A stretch of DNA of 64,000 bases, from positions 1 through 64,000 of the forward strand of contig NZ_WHOB01000061.1 in NCBI RefSeq assembly GCF_013141775.1. Reading direction: 5' to 3'. The number at the start of each line of letters is the position of its first letter. Position 1 is the first letter of the stretch. The translations under genes and the position numbers were made by a program. Shown piece after piece: positions 50,484-58,800 of this stretch. The stretch comes from Paenibacillus phytohabitans (lineage in GTDB: Bacteria; Bacillota; Bacilli; Paenibacillales; Paenibacillaceae). Under the pieces are notes generated by a model. It saw only the letters and a program-made list of their open reading frames with translations, made no database searches and was not told the DNA's origin.

Positions 50484-50618
50484 ACCAAATGACGCCTCCT
50501 CACTCGGACGGCAGTCACTTGGTCTATTCCTGTTTATTTTTCAAAATAATCATCCGAAACGATAATACCATTTACTGAGAAAAGCTTGTTGAACGGATTA
50601 TTTTGCTCAGAGACCTGT
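50473..50618 (-). pseudogene. Duplicated 3' end of the DUF6398-like gene
   Basis: A copy of the terminator and last 27 codons (QVSEQNNPFNKLFSVNGIIV, then SDDYFEK) of the gene at 48604, over 90% identical. The sequence changes abruptly to the gerE terminator at about 50619. Confidence 0.85.
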
Positions 50619-50625
50619 CACAACA

Positions 50626-50665
50626 AAAAACCTCCCCTCACCCCGAAGGATAAGAGAAGGCTTAA
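50626..50665 (-). terminator. gerE terminator
   Basis: On the minus strand GCCTTCTCTTATCC and GGTGAGGGGAGG arms around CTTCGGG end in TTTTTTG, about 30 nt after the gerE stop. Same hairpin in the relics near 37.5 and 49.1 kb. Confidence 0.75.
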
Positions 50666-50690
50666 ACGCGTCACCCCTGAAGCACGGCAG

Positions 50691-50915
50691 CTATATTTTC
50701 AGCTCCCCAAGCTTGATCAGCTCGACAACCGCTTGCGAACGGCCTTTTACGTTTAATTTTTGCATGACGTTGGAAATGTGGTTGCGGACGGTTTTTTCGC
50801 TAATGAATAACAGTCCTGCAATATCCCGTGTAGTTTTGTCCTGCACTAGAAGCTCGAATACTTCGCGCTCACGATGCGTCAACAGAAATTTGCTATGATG
50901 TTCGTTCCCTTTCAA
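50691..50915 (-). CDS. gerE: Spore-coat transcription regulator GerE
   Basis: GerE, 74 residues with the TTG start at 50915, exactly the length of Bacillus subtilis GerE. It is a stand-alone LuxR-type helix-turn-helix protein (LLTHREREVFELLVQDKTT; LFISEKTVRNHISNVMQKLN; VKGRSQAVVELIKLGELKI) acting late in the mother cell together with sigma-K on spore-coat genes. AAGGAGG lies ten bases upstream of the TTG; the frame is open to 50957. Two relics of this gene occur elsewhere in the window. Confidence 0.92.
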   Translation of the reverse strand: MKGNEHHSKFLLTHREREVFELLVQDKTTRDIAGLLFISEKTVRNHISNVMQKLNVKGRSQAVVELIKLGELKI

Positions 50916-51393
50916 TGGTGTCACCCCTCCTTGCTCTGGGTTTGTTTGGTATAACAAGGTAAAGGGATACAGTCAAACCATACTATGTAGGGTGGCAGTT
51001 AATGGTGCTGTTGCAGCATTAATTTGGGCGGGGACAGACGCGGATCGCGGACAACCCTGGCATTTCTGACCAAAACGCATAATAAAAACGGCTTCAGCTC
51101 CTATCGTTAAGGGCGTCATCCGTTGGGGCAAAGTCTATAGAAAACACGCTGCTAAGTAATGCTTAGGCAAAAAAATGTTGCTGGAACTCCGTCCGCCCGC
51201 AGCGTGAAGCCGCAAACTTTACCGGTCCGTCACGCCCTTTCGGTCACGCCGGCTTAATCCGGTAAGGCTGCTAACAACCCCAGTGTAATTTATGAAATGG
51301 ATTCCATAGCAAGCTTTTTTATATGCGAAAATGTGAAAATTTCTATGGTAAAATAAAACCATTCCAATTCTGACTCGGGGGGCAGCATACGCC
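50916..51393. other. Intergenic region, nothing identified
   Basis: 478 bp between divergent gerE and a lacI-type gene. It contains a direct repeat GTCACGCC (about 51228 and 51244) and TTTACCGG/CCGGTAAG arms (51217-51270), but no reading frame, tRNA or known structured RNA was recognised. TGGTAAAAT at 51345-51353 may be an extended -10 for the gene on the right. Confidence 0.4.
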
Positions 51394-52371
51394 ATGGCTA
51401 ATATTAAAGAAATCGCCCGGATTGCCGGAGTTTCCGTAACGACCGTCTCGCGGGTGCTGAATAATCATCCTTATGTCAGCAAAGACAAAAGAGCCGCCGT
51501 CCTCGATACGATTGAGCAGTTAAACTACACCCGCAATATGAACGCCGTCCACCTGATTACTGGCCGTACCGGTACAGTGGCGGTGATTCTTCCGTATATC
51601 AATGCTTTTTATTTCTCGATTATTATGAATGGTCTTGCCCATGAGGCACTGCTCGCGCAATACCGGCTGATCCTGTGCCAGAGCAATTATTTGGCGGATG
51701 AAGAGATTAAAGTGCTGGAGATGCTGCGCAATAAAGAAATCGACGGTGTGATCATTGTATCGACTGCGCTGAAGCCCGAAACGATTGAGGAGTATACCGC
51801 ATACGGTCCGGTTGTAACCTGCCAGGACAGCGGGCAGCGCCGTTATTCCTCTGTATATATTGAGCATTATGCGGCTTTCCGGCAGGGGCTGCAGTATTTG
51901 AAGGGCAAAGGGTACCGCACCATCGGCTATTGCGAAGGCAGGCAGAATGGCAGCAGCGCCTCTATCCGGCAGACTGCCTTTCGCGAATTCATTGCTGAGC
52001 ACAAGCTGGTTTTTCAGGAGGAATGGATGATCTATGACTGTACAACGGAAGAAGACGGTGCTGCCGTGGCACGATTGCTGCTGGAAATGCCGGAGCGGCC
52101 TGAAGCTATGATCATCACTGGTGATCATGTTGCAGCCGGACTGATGATTGAGGCGCGCAAAGCGGGTCTTAGTATCCCGGGAGACCTCGCGGTCATGGGC
52201 TTCGATAACCAGCCGATCGGCCGGTTGCTGGAGATCACCACCATAGACAATCACCTGTATGAGATGGGTGCATCCGCCTTCCGTATTATTCATGAGCAGA
52301 TCAGCTCAGACAACCCAGCCCCGGTCTACCGCAAGCTGGATTACCGGATTATTGAGCGGTCCACGGTGTAG
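51394..52371 (+). CDS. LacI family transcriptional regulator
   Basis: LacI/GalR repressor, 325 residues: headpiece ANIKEIARIAGVSVTTVSRVLNNHPYVSKDKR, hinge AVHLITGRTGTVAVILP, then the sugar-binding-like domain with GDHVAAGLMIEARKAGLSIPGDLAVMGFDNQPIGRL in pieces. It is monocistronic with no metabolic gene next to it, so its regulon lies elsewhere. The RBS GGGGGGCA lies nine bases before the ATG. Confidence 0.9.
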   Translation: MANIKEIARIAGVSVTTVSRVLNNHPYVSKDKRAAVLDTIEQLNYTRNMNAVHLITGRTGTVAVILPYINAFYFSIIMNGLAHEALLAQYRLILCQSNYLADEEIKVLEMLRNKEIDGVIIVSTALKPETIEEYTAYGPVVTCQDSGQRRYSSVYIEHYAAFRQGLQYLKGKGYRTIGYCEGRQNGSSASIRQTAFREFIAEHKLVFQEEWMIYDCTTEEDGAAVARLLLEMPERPEAMIITGDHVAAGLMIEARKAGLSIPGDLAVMGFDNQPIGRLLEITTIDNHLYEMGASAFRIIHEQISSDNPAPVYRKLDYRIIERSTV

Positions 52372-52622
52372 AATCAGCGATCTGCGATCACTGCTTGTTT
52401 CCTAACCAAACGGTCTATTGCCGGCAGGTACGCGGAATAATTCGTGCTGAGTTAATCCAGCGCTGTCACGAATGCTATAAACTTCAATGTGGCGGAACGT
52501 TTAAAAAACATTGCGTATACCAGTCATTCCGCCGGGGATTACGCTGTTGTCTCTGGGACACCCGGCAGCAGAGCGAGCTTAGAGTAAGATAATTAAGTTT
52601 TGCCTTCGGCCTGTAAAGGCAT

Positions 52623-52799
52623 AATGTTGTACGTAGTGCAACTCCGGTTCATGAATACCCGGGTATCCGGGAGGAATGTTGTACGGAATACAGGAATTCC
52701 CCCGATCTTCTGCTGGAACAAGAGGAATTGCTGCCTTTTCTACAACAATTCTTGAGTTCGGCCGTTTTTAGGAGTAAATTGTTGTATTTCGTGCAGGAA
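52623..52799. repeat. Periodic array B of the CCTGCA-N5-TACAACA unit
   Basis: Four copies at about 52623 (-), 52675 (-), 52727 (+) and 52776 (-), with spacings of 52, 52 and 49 nt. It lies in the gap between the LacI gene and the efe promoter. The preceding 250 bp (52372-52620) show no gene. Confidence 0.72.
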
Positions 52800-52803
52800 T
52801 CAA

Positions 52804-52848
52804 GTAGAAACCGTAACGCTGTCTGTTTAGGGGACGGTACCGTTTCAG
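52804..52848. repeat. AGAAACGGG hairpin family, copy 4
   Basis: AGAAACCGTAACGCTGTC and GACGGTACCGTTTC arms around a short loop; directly adjoins array B. Confidence 0.6.
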
Positions 52849-52916
52849 GGGAACTTGAAGGATAAGTTATCATATGAAAAAGTATATATTCCTATATACT
52901 CAAAAAATTAAACTGC

Positions 52917-52944
52917 GTCTTCCGCCTGTCGGGAGGCGTTTTTG
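52917..52944 (+). terminator. Orphan terminator upstream of efeO
   Basis: CGTCTTCC-GCCTGTC-GGGAGGCG followed by TTTTT makes a compact hairpin just upstream of the efe promoter. No gene clearly ends here; it may insulate efeO or close a short unannotated transcript. Confidence 0.5.
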
Positions 52945-52974
52945 GTGTTTTATTTGTGTGAGTCAGCATGGATA

Positions 52975-53049
52975 TGATAATTATCACATTTTTATTGACA
53001 GGTACTGGATGGAGATTTATGATAGGTCCATCATTGATAACGATTATCA
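52975..53049 (+). promoter_or_regulatory. efeO promoter flanked by two Fur boxes
   Basis: TTGACA (52995-53000), 17 nt, TATGAT (53018-53023) is a consensus sigma-A promoter. TGATAATTATCA (52975-52986) lies just upstream of -35; TGATAACGATTATCA (53035-53049), a 7-1-7 Fur box with one mismatch, is just past the start site. Iron-bound Fur at either box would block the promoter. Confidence 0.88.
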
Positions 53050-53080
53050 TTTACATAAACAAAAAGGGGTGTCCAACAGA

Positions 53081-54007
53081 ATGAAGATAGGTTATGCATT
53101 ACCCGCGGGTTTGCTTGCGGCTTCCCTCCTGTTTGCCGGCTGTGCAAGCAATGATAACAATAATAATGGCAACAACGGCAATAACAGCAATACCTCCGGG
53201 AATAATGCCGCAGCCCAGACGGGCAATGGGTCAACCGGTGCACCTGCCGCAACTGCAGATTCAACTGCTGCTGGCGTTACGGCGGATTTCACCACGGCCA
53301 TCGACGAGTACCGGAAATATGTAATTGAACAATGCGACGAATTCGTGAAACAGACCGAAGGCTTCACCGATGCGGTGAAAGCAGGCAAGCTTGAAGACGC
53401 CAAGGCGCTATATGCTCCGGCACGCATGTATTATGAACGGATTGAGCCCATTGCTGAAGCGCTCGGAGATCTGGACCCGAATATTGATGCCCGCGAGAAC
53501 GATGTTGACGCTGCGGACTGGCGCGGCTTCCACAAGATTGAACAAGCCCTCTGGCAGAACAATACCACAGATGGCATGACTGATGTCGCGGACCGTTTGC
53601 TGAAGGATGCGCAGCTGCTGCGTGCCAAGGTGGAAACCGCTGAGATTGATGCCAACCTGCTCGTTACCGGAGCTGTGGAGCTGCTGAATGAAGTATCCTC
53701 CTCCAAAGTAACCGGTGAAGAGGAACGTTACTCCCACACGGATTTGTATGATTTTGTCGCCAATGTGGAAGGTGCCCAGAAGATCTATGAGCTGCTGAAA
53801 CCCGAGCTGGCCAAAAAAGACCCTGCGCTGGAGCAAACGATCGGCGAACGCTTCACGGCACTGCTGAATGAGCTGGCACCGTTTAAATCCGGTGACGGCT
53901 ACGTTTCCTACGAAACGCTGAAAGAAGATGAGGTCCGGACGTTAAGCCAGAATCTGGACGCCTTAGCTGAGCCTCTATCCAACATGGGAACTATTCTGGG
54001 AGTGTGA
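53081..54007 (+). CDS. efeO: EfeO/EfeM iron-uptake lipoprotein (M75 imelysin-like)
   Basis: Surface lipoprotein of 308 residues for ferrous/ferric iron capture in the EfeUOB system. Lipobox LLFAGCASN near residue 17; an Asn-Gly-rich linker; then the EfeM/EfeO imelysin-like domain from FTTAIDEYRKYVIEQCDEF, with the HxxE-type metal motif in DWRGFHKIEQALW. No cupredoxin domain is present, as in the EfeM form. The ATG at 53081 has AAGGGGTG nine bases upstream; the frame is open to 52874 across the Fur-controlled promoter and cannot start there. Confidence 0.93.
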   Translation: MKIGYALPAGLLAASLLFAGCASNDNNNNGNNGNNSNTSGNNAAAQTGNGSTGAPAATADSTAAGVTADFTTAIDEYRKYVIEQCDEFVKQTEGFTDAVKAGKLEDAKALYAPARMYYERIEPIAEALGDLDPNIDARENDVDAADWRGFHKIEQALWQNNTTDGMTDVADRLLKDAQLLRAKVETAEIDANLLVTGAVELLNEVSSSKVTGEEERYSHTDLYDFVANVEGAQKIYELLKPELAKKDPALEQTIGERFTALLNELAPFKSGDGYVSYETLKEDEVRTLSQNLDALAEPLSNMGTILGV

Positions 54008-54012
54008 CCGGT

Positions 54013-55362
54013 ATGAAAAAGAAAGACAGGACTTCCCGGGAAACTCCCGCGACAGAGAGCGTTCTCTCCAAGGATGCTTCTAAAGATCAGCTATTATTCG
54101 ATAAAAAACTAAGCCGCCGCGATATGCTGCGGCTTACTGGCGCCTCCGGACTCGGCCTGCTGCTCGGCGGCGGCGGGGTAGGCAGCATTCTGGCGGCACG
54201 CAAAGCAGCCGGGCAGCCGGGACAGGCACTCTCTTCCCCGCAACACGCGGGAGCGGACATTATTCCATTCTACGGGAATCATCAGGCGGGAATCATTACG
54301 CCTGCGCAGAATTTCCTGTGCTTCGCCTCGTTTGATCTGACAACAACCAAGCTCAGTGAGGTCAAAAAACTGCTGGAGGCCTGGACCACCGCCGCCGCTG
54401 CCCTTACTGCCGGTACGCTGATCGGCAGCGTGAACGACAATCCCAATCTTCCGCCTGCCGACACAGGCGAGGCCGATGGTCTTACCCCCTCCAAATGTAC
54501 GCTTACCTTCGGGGCGGGTCCTGCCTTCTTTGACAGCCGGTTCGGACTGGCTGCGAAACGGCCGGCCTCCTTCACCGATCTCCCGGCATTCACGGGAGAC
54601 AGCCTGGAGCCGCAGTGGTGCGGCGGCGATCTCTGTGTGCAGGCCTGCGCCGACGATCTGCAGGTGGCGTTCCATGCCATCCGCAATCTGGCCCGCATCG
54701 CCCGGGGCACAGCCGTGCTGCGCTGGACGCAGGAGGGCTTCCAGCGCACCGGCAGCGCCGACCCGGCAGGCGGCACACCGCGTAATCTGCTCGGCTTCAA
54801 GGACGGCACGGGTAATCCCGACGTCACCGATGACGCCGAGATGCGAAGTGTCGTCTGGAGCGGAAGCGGCGATGGCCCCGCCTGGATTAACGGCGGCACG
54901 TATCTCGCACTGCGCCGGGTACGCTTTCGCATTGAGGTCTGGGACCGCTCTACGCTGAGCGATCAGGAAGCAACGTTCGGGCGTCACCGGCAGAGCGGCG
55001 CTCCGATTGGAGCGCGGGATGAATTCGCCGAGCTCAATCTGGAGGCGGCGGATGCCAGCGGCAAGCCTGTCATTCCGCCGGATTCCCATTCGGCCCTCGC
55101 CCATGGGGACGGCTCAGTCAAAATGCTGCGCCGCTCCTACTCCTATTCCAGTGGCATGGATCTCAAAACCGGACAGCTGGATGCAGGACTGGTCTTCATC
55201 AGCTTCCAGAAGGATCTGGTGAAGCAGTTCGTGAGCATTCAGCAGCGCCTCTCGAAGAATGACCGGCTGAATAAATATATGGTCCATACCGGCAGCGCCG
55301 TATTCGCCTGCTTCCCCGGAGTACGGGAAGGCGGTTATATTGGGGAGACGCTGCTGGGGTGA
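54013..55362 (+). CDS. efeB: Dyp-type heme peroxidase EfeB, Tat-exported
   Basis: Deferrochelatase/DyP-type peroxidase of 449 residues, working with EfeO and EfeU on iron or heme. A twin-arginine signal is evident: LSRRDMLRLTG at residues 33-43 followed by a Gly-rich hydrophobic stretch. The DyP signature is LLGFKDGTGNPDV, with the proximal-histidine region further on and the C-terminal FISFQKDLVKQFVSIQQRL. The ATG at 54013 has GGGAG ten bases upstream; GTG at 54004 overlaps the efeO stop. Confidence 0.93.
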   Translation: MKKKDRTSRETPATESVLSKDASKDQLLFDKKLSRRDMLRLTGASGLGLLLGGGGVGSILAARKAAGQPGQALSSPQHAGADIIPFYGNHQAGIITPAQNFLCFASFDLTTTKLSEVKKLLEAWTTAAAALTAGTLIGSVNDNPNLPPADTGEADGLTPSKCTLTFGAGPAFFDSRFGLAAKRPASFTDLPAFTGDSLEPQWCGGDLCVQACADDLQVAFHAIRNLARIARGTAVLRWTQEGFQRTGSADPAGGTPRNLLGFKDGTGNPDVTDDAEMRSVVWSGSGDGPAWINGGTYLALRRVRFRIEVWDRSTLSDQEATFGRHRQSGAPIGARDEFAELNLEAADASGKPVIPPDSHSALAHGDGSVKMLRRSYSYSSGMDLKTGQLDAGLVFISFQKDLVKQFVSIQQRLSKNDRLNKYMVHTGSAVFACFPGVREGGYIGETLLG

Positions 55363-55467
55363 CGAACATTGGAGGGACTGCCCGGATTCAGCGTGAGGAA
55401 TTGACGCTGAATTTGGCGCTGGATACATCCGGGTTCGTAAGGCTGCGCAGTGTGACCAGAAACAGCG

Positions 55468-55648
55468 GGATGAACGATATGGGACGGATGTTAAGGGACA
55501 AATAAGTTAGAGTCAACCGGGATTTGAGAACAGGAAAGTGCGATAAGGAAATTGCGGGATGAATTAGATGTGGGACGAACGATCCAGAACAAATAATCCA
55601 GAGCAGACTGGAGATTTGAGAATAGGAAAGTGTGACGGGGAAATTGCG
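55468..55648. repeat. 90-bp tandem duplication between efeB and efeU
   Basis: Two diverged copies, 55468-55556 and 55557-55648, share GGGATGAA..., ...ACAAATAA..., GATTTGAGAA.AGGAAAGTG and GGAAATTGCGG. A fragment of a third precedes them (AGTGTGACCAGAAACAGCGGGATGAA). No coding function is apparent. Confidence 0.65.
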
Positions 55649-55729
55649 GAAAGAAACGGAGCAGCGGCGGGATTGAGTAAATGGAGGGGCGGCTGGCAGC
55701 TGGCACGGCGGCAAACGGAATCAGGCAAA

Positions 55730-55906
55730 ATGTTGCACTGGGTACAACTCGAATACCTAGTTTCCTGCCTATTGGGACGGATTGTTGTATGAAATACAAC
55801 AATCGCTTCGTTTACCAGCCTGGAACCGGTGGAATGCTGCATTTCATACAACAATTTTAGTTTAGGGGCAATATTTCAAAAGAAATGTTGTATTTCGTGC
55901 AGGATT
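55730..55906. repeat. Periodic array C of the CCTGCA-N5-TACAACA unit
   Basis: Units at about 55732 (+), 55780, 55833 (+) and 55883 (-), spaced 48-53 nt. The second is a perfect palindrome, ATTGTTGTAT-GAA-ATACAACAAT. The array lies in the 690-bp gap between efeB and efeU, which otherwise shows only a GTTACTG/CAGTAAC inverted repeat (55930-55969). Confidence 0.72.
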
Positions 55907-56053
55907 GTTAGCGGAGAATCAGGTACAACAGTTACTGCCGCCCCGAGTCCCAATGTTCACTGCAGTAACAACCTCGTTTCAGGCTCAACTCTTAAGTCCG
56001 CCTTCTATAGAGGAAACATAATAGCATGCTTATTCGCGAAGGGAATGATCCCG

Positions 56054-57871
56054 ATGATCATAACGGTTAAAATCAGTCCATGGCGGCAGATCCGGGCAGC
56101 GCTGCTGCTGATCGGCCTGCTTCTGCTGCTGCCCGGCGCGCCGGCTTCTGCGTCAGGCGCGCCGCTCGATGAGCTGCTGCCGCCTGTAGGCAGCGCGCTG
56201 GTAGAGTCCGGCCAGAGCCGCTGGGATGCGGCGGCGGCCGATGTGGAATCGTTCGCGGCGCTGTGGCGCAGCGCGAACGAAGGCACGCCGGACCCGGCAC
56301 TCGCCGGTCCGGCAGCTGAAGTCGACGCCGCGCTGGCAGCCGCGGCGCAGGCCCTTGCGGCCGGCGGCGGAGCGCCCGCCAAGGCCGCCTTGTCCACGCT
56401 CGCCAGAAGCGTGGACGCGTACGTCACCGCCGCCGCGGGCGGGGGCGGCGGTGACTCAGGCGCCGCCGGCCGCGCAGCGGCGGCGAAGCTGCTGCCCGCG
56501 GCGGAGCGCACGCGGGATGCGGCGCGCAGCGCCGACTGGACGGCGGCGGCGGAAGCCTACCTCGCCGTCGTGAACGGCTGGACGCCGGCGGAGCGCGGCA
56601 TCCGCGGGGACAATCCCGCCGTCTACGGCCTGCTGGAGACGAAGATGAGCCTGCTGCGCATTGCGCTGCAGGCCGAGCCCCTCCGCGAAGAAGCCGCGCT
56701 GGCGGAATCTGAGGCGCTGGTTGCGCTGCTGTCCGGCTACAGCGAGGGCAAGGCGGTCGATACCGGTACCCCGGCAGCGGAGCCCGCCTCCATTGAAGGG
56801 CTGATCAGCTACCTGAACAAAGCTTCAGCCTCTGCCGAAGCCGGAGACAGTCCGGCAGCAGCCGCGATAATGGAGCAGTTCATCATAGCTTGGCCGTCAG
56901 CAGAAGGCGCCGTACAGATTGCCTCGCCCAAGGTCTATGCCAATATCGAGAATGAGAGCACCGCCGTCACCGGCTACCTGCTCTCCGATCCTCCGAAGCT
57001 TGCCGGGGCGCTGGAGATCATGGACAATATGCTCGCCGAGCTGACTCCGCTGGCCGGAGAACAGACGTATACTGCGTGGGATGCGGCACTCATTCTGCTG
57101 CGTGAGGGGCTCGAAGCGATTCTTGTGCTCGCCGCACTCCTCGCTTATCTGCGCCGGGAAGCAGAACCCGCGGCCCGGCGCTGGGTCTGGTCCGGGGCTG
57201 CGGTGGGGCTGGCCGGAAGCATCGGCATCGCCGTGTTGCTAACCTATACCATCTCGCAGGCAGCCTCCGGAGGAGCACGTGAGCTGATCGAAGGTATTGC
57301 CGGGCTGGTCGCCGTGGTCATGATGCTCACCGTCGGCCGCTGGCTGCATGGTAAATCCAGTACGGCTGCCTGGAATAAGTATGTGGACCGCCAGATGCAG
57401 GGTGCTCTCGCCAAGGGCAACCTATGGTACCTGTTCTTCATCGCTGCGCTGGCAATCCTGCGCGAAGGAGCGGAAACAACTATCTTCTATGCAGGCATGG
57501 CTCCTGCTATCGCTACTTCCCAGTTGCTGCTCGGGATTGGCGGCGCACTTGCAGTACTGATCGTTCTCGGCTACGCAATCATTGCACTGAGCGCCAGACT
57601 GCCGATTGCCGCCTTCTTCCGCACCGCCACAGTGCTGATCTATTATCTCGTATTCCGCTTCCTTGGTGAGAGCATCCACGCGCTCCAGGTAGCCGGCAAA
57701 ATACCGGCACATGCGGAGAGCAGCCTCCCATCCATCGGCTGGCTCGGCCTGTATCCGACCTGGGAGACCTTTGTGCCGCAAATACTCATTCTCGCTTTCA
57801 TCCTCTGGGAGCTGCTGCGCGGCAGACAAGCTTCCCGCAGAATGCGCACACCAAACCGGTTAACCAAATAA
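56054..57871 (+). CDS. efeU: FTR1 family iron permease EfeU with N-terminal extracellular domain
   Basis: Iron permease of 605 residues. Signal peptide (LLLIGLLLLLPGAPASASG, residues 17-35), then an Ala-rich helical domain of about 290 residues outside the membrane, then the FTR1/EfeU membrane part with seven hydrophobic segments. Two REGxE iron-binding motifs are present: LREGLEAILV near residue 350 and LREGAETTIF near 468. The ATG at 56054 follows GAAGGGA by nine bases (another ATG is at 56045). The N-terminal coding segment (56080-56620) is far more GC-rich than the rest of the window. It is 690 bp after efeB with no terminator between, so co-transcription is possible. Confidence 0.92.
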   Translation: MIITVKISPWRQIRAALLLIGLLLLLPGAPASASGAPLDELLPPVGSALVESGQSRWDAAAADVESFAALWRSANEGTPDPALAGPAAEVDAALAAAAQALAAGGGAPAKAALSTLARSVDAYVTAAAGGGGGDSGAAGRAAAAKLLPAAERTRDAARSADWTAAAEAYLAVVNGWTPAERGIRGDNPAVYGLLETKMSLLRIALQAEPLREEAALAESEALVALLSGYSEGKAVDTGTPAAEPASIEGLISYLNKASASAEAGDSPAAAAIMEQFIIAWPSAEGAVQIASPKVYANIENESTAVTGYLLSDPPKLAGALEIMDNMLAELTPLAGEQTYTAWDAALILLREGLEAILVLAALLAYLRREAEPAARRWVWSGAAVGLAGSIGIAVLLTYTISQAASGGARELIEGIAGLVAVVMMLTVGRWLHGKSSTAAWNKYVDRQMQGALAKGNLWYLFFIAALAILREGAETTIFYAGMAPAIATSQLLLGIGGALAVLIVLGYAIIALSARLPIAAFFRTATVLIYYLVFRFLGESIHALQVAGKIPAHAESSLPSIGWLGLYPTWETFVPQILILAFILWELLRGRQASRRMRTPNRLTK

Positions 57872-57885
57872 ACACACTAACCTAC

Positions 57886-57940
57886 AGCTGTCATCTGCGT
57901 GAGTGACCTCAAACACGCAGATGGCAGCTTCTATTTTGCC
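57886..57940 (+). terminator. efe terminator
   Basis: CTGTCATCTGCGTG pairs with CACGCAGATGGCAG, followed by CTTCTATTTT. Confidence 0.8.
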
Positions 57941-57954
57941 AGTCCGCCATATTC

Positions 57955-58235
57955 ATTGTCCCCCTCTACTCACTGCTCCCAACTCCACTAGCTGCTCCCT
58001 GCTCCCTACTCGCTGCTCTCCAGCTTCTACCCGCCGCCTTCTGTTCTCTGTTCTCTCTTCTCTATTTTCTGCCCTTTGCTCCCTATTATCTGTTCTGCCC
58101 TCTCCTTTAACCTTTATTTCTTACCCCAGCTTCTCCTTTCTGCCCTTTGTTGTCTGTTTTCTGTTCTCTGCTTTCTAACACCTACTCTCTGTCCTCTGCC
58201 ACACTCTGCTTCTTCCTTTCTGCCCTTCCTATGAT
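57955..58235. repeat. Polypyrimidine tract
   Basis: About 280 bp in which the plus strand is nearly all C and T, composed of overlapping CTGCTCCC, TTCTCTGTTCTC and CCTTTCTGCCC motifs. No consistent reading frame; purine runs on the other strand. Confidence 0.75.
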
Positions 58236-58275
58236 GCCATTGTTAGCTCAAATGAGCTTTCAGCCTCTCTCTGAC

Positions 58276-58490
58276 TGTTGTACATTACCTGCAAAGGAGA
58301 ATTAAGTGGAAAAACATCACCTATTAACGGAAGAAACCCTGTTTGCGGTAGCGTAGTTGGAAAAACAACACTTATTTTTACTCAAATAGCAAACAACGAA
58401 GATATGAGTAGAATTAAGTAACATAAATCCACTTAAATTCAACAACAAGCAGAATAAGACTGGTTTAAATGACGAAAATCCAACTAATTC
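58276..58490. repeat. Second periodic array (TTAGTTGGAAAA family)
   Basis: One CCTGCA-N5-TACAACA unit near 58276 (-) is followed by four units of another family with consensus TTAGTTGGAWWWW...ACTTAATT: about 58302 (+), 58349 (+), 58412 (-) and 58467 (-). The layout (about 50-60 nt spacing, mixed orientation) is that of the other arrays. Confidence 0.6.
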
Positions 58491-58539
58491 CCCGGCGGAC
58501 GGACGTATTCCCAGCAGATACATTATCGGCACATTTCCA

Positions 58540-58800
58540 GCTGGCCCCCCTCCGGAGGGCCGTTCCCCAACAAGCGCATCTTCGGCGGGCGCATCTTCAG
58601 CAAACGTGGTTCCATCAGACGTGCCTCCGGCAGGCAGGTCTACGACTAGGTGTGTCCCGGCAGGCGCGTCTATGGCAGGCGCATTTCCAGCTGGCGCCCC
58701 TCTGGCGGGCACGTTCCCCAACAAGCGCATCTTGGGCGGGCGCTTCTCCAGCAGACGCGGTTCCATCCGACGAGCCTCCGGCAGGCGCCACCCCATCAAG
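58540..58800. repeat. Degenerate 15-bp tandem repeat (pentapeptide-repeat-like)
   Basis: Units such as GGCAGGCGCATTTCC, AGCTGGCGCCCCTCT and GGCGGGCACGTTCCC recur every 15 bp. One plus-strand frame reads ASMAGAFPAGAPLAGTF, which recalls pentapeptide repeats, but all frames change character or break and none has an RBS. It is probably a decayed pentapeptide-repeat gene or a simple repeat. 58800-59071 holds AT-rich leader sequence for the nag operon. Confidence 0.5.

Noticed and set aside
51000..51300. Structured non-coding RNA between gerE and lacI
   Set aside because: Several short inverted repeats are present, but no match to tmRNA, 6S, RNase P or SRP RNA cores could be recognised.
52874..53080. 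Upstream start for EfeO giving 377 residues
   Set aside because: This would place the start before the consensus promoter and between the Fur boxes; the lipoprotein signal begins at 53081.
54109..55104. 331-codon minus-strand frame opposite efeB
   Set aside because: Antisense to a Tat-exported DyP peroxidase with intact motifs; no RBS.
55829..56053. 75-residue N-terminal extension of EfeU
   Set aside because: It is encoded by repeat array C; the signal peptide and RBS place the start at 56054.
58317..58799. 160-codon minus-strand and overlapping plus-strand frames in the 15-bp repeat region
   Set aside because: They run from the 15-bp repeat into another repeat array, have no RBS, and no frame is consistently protein-like.
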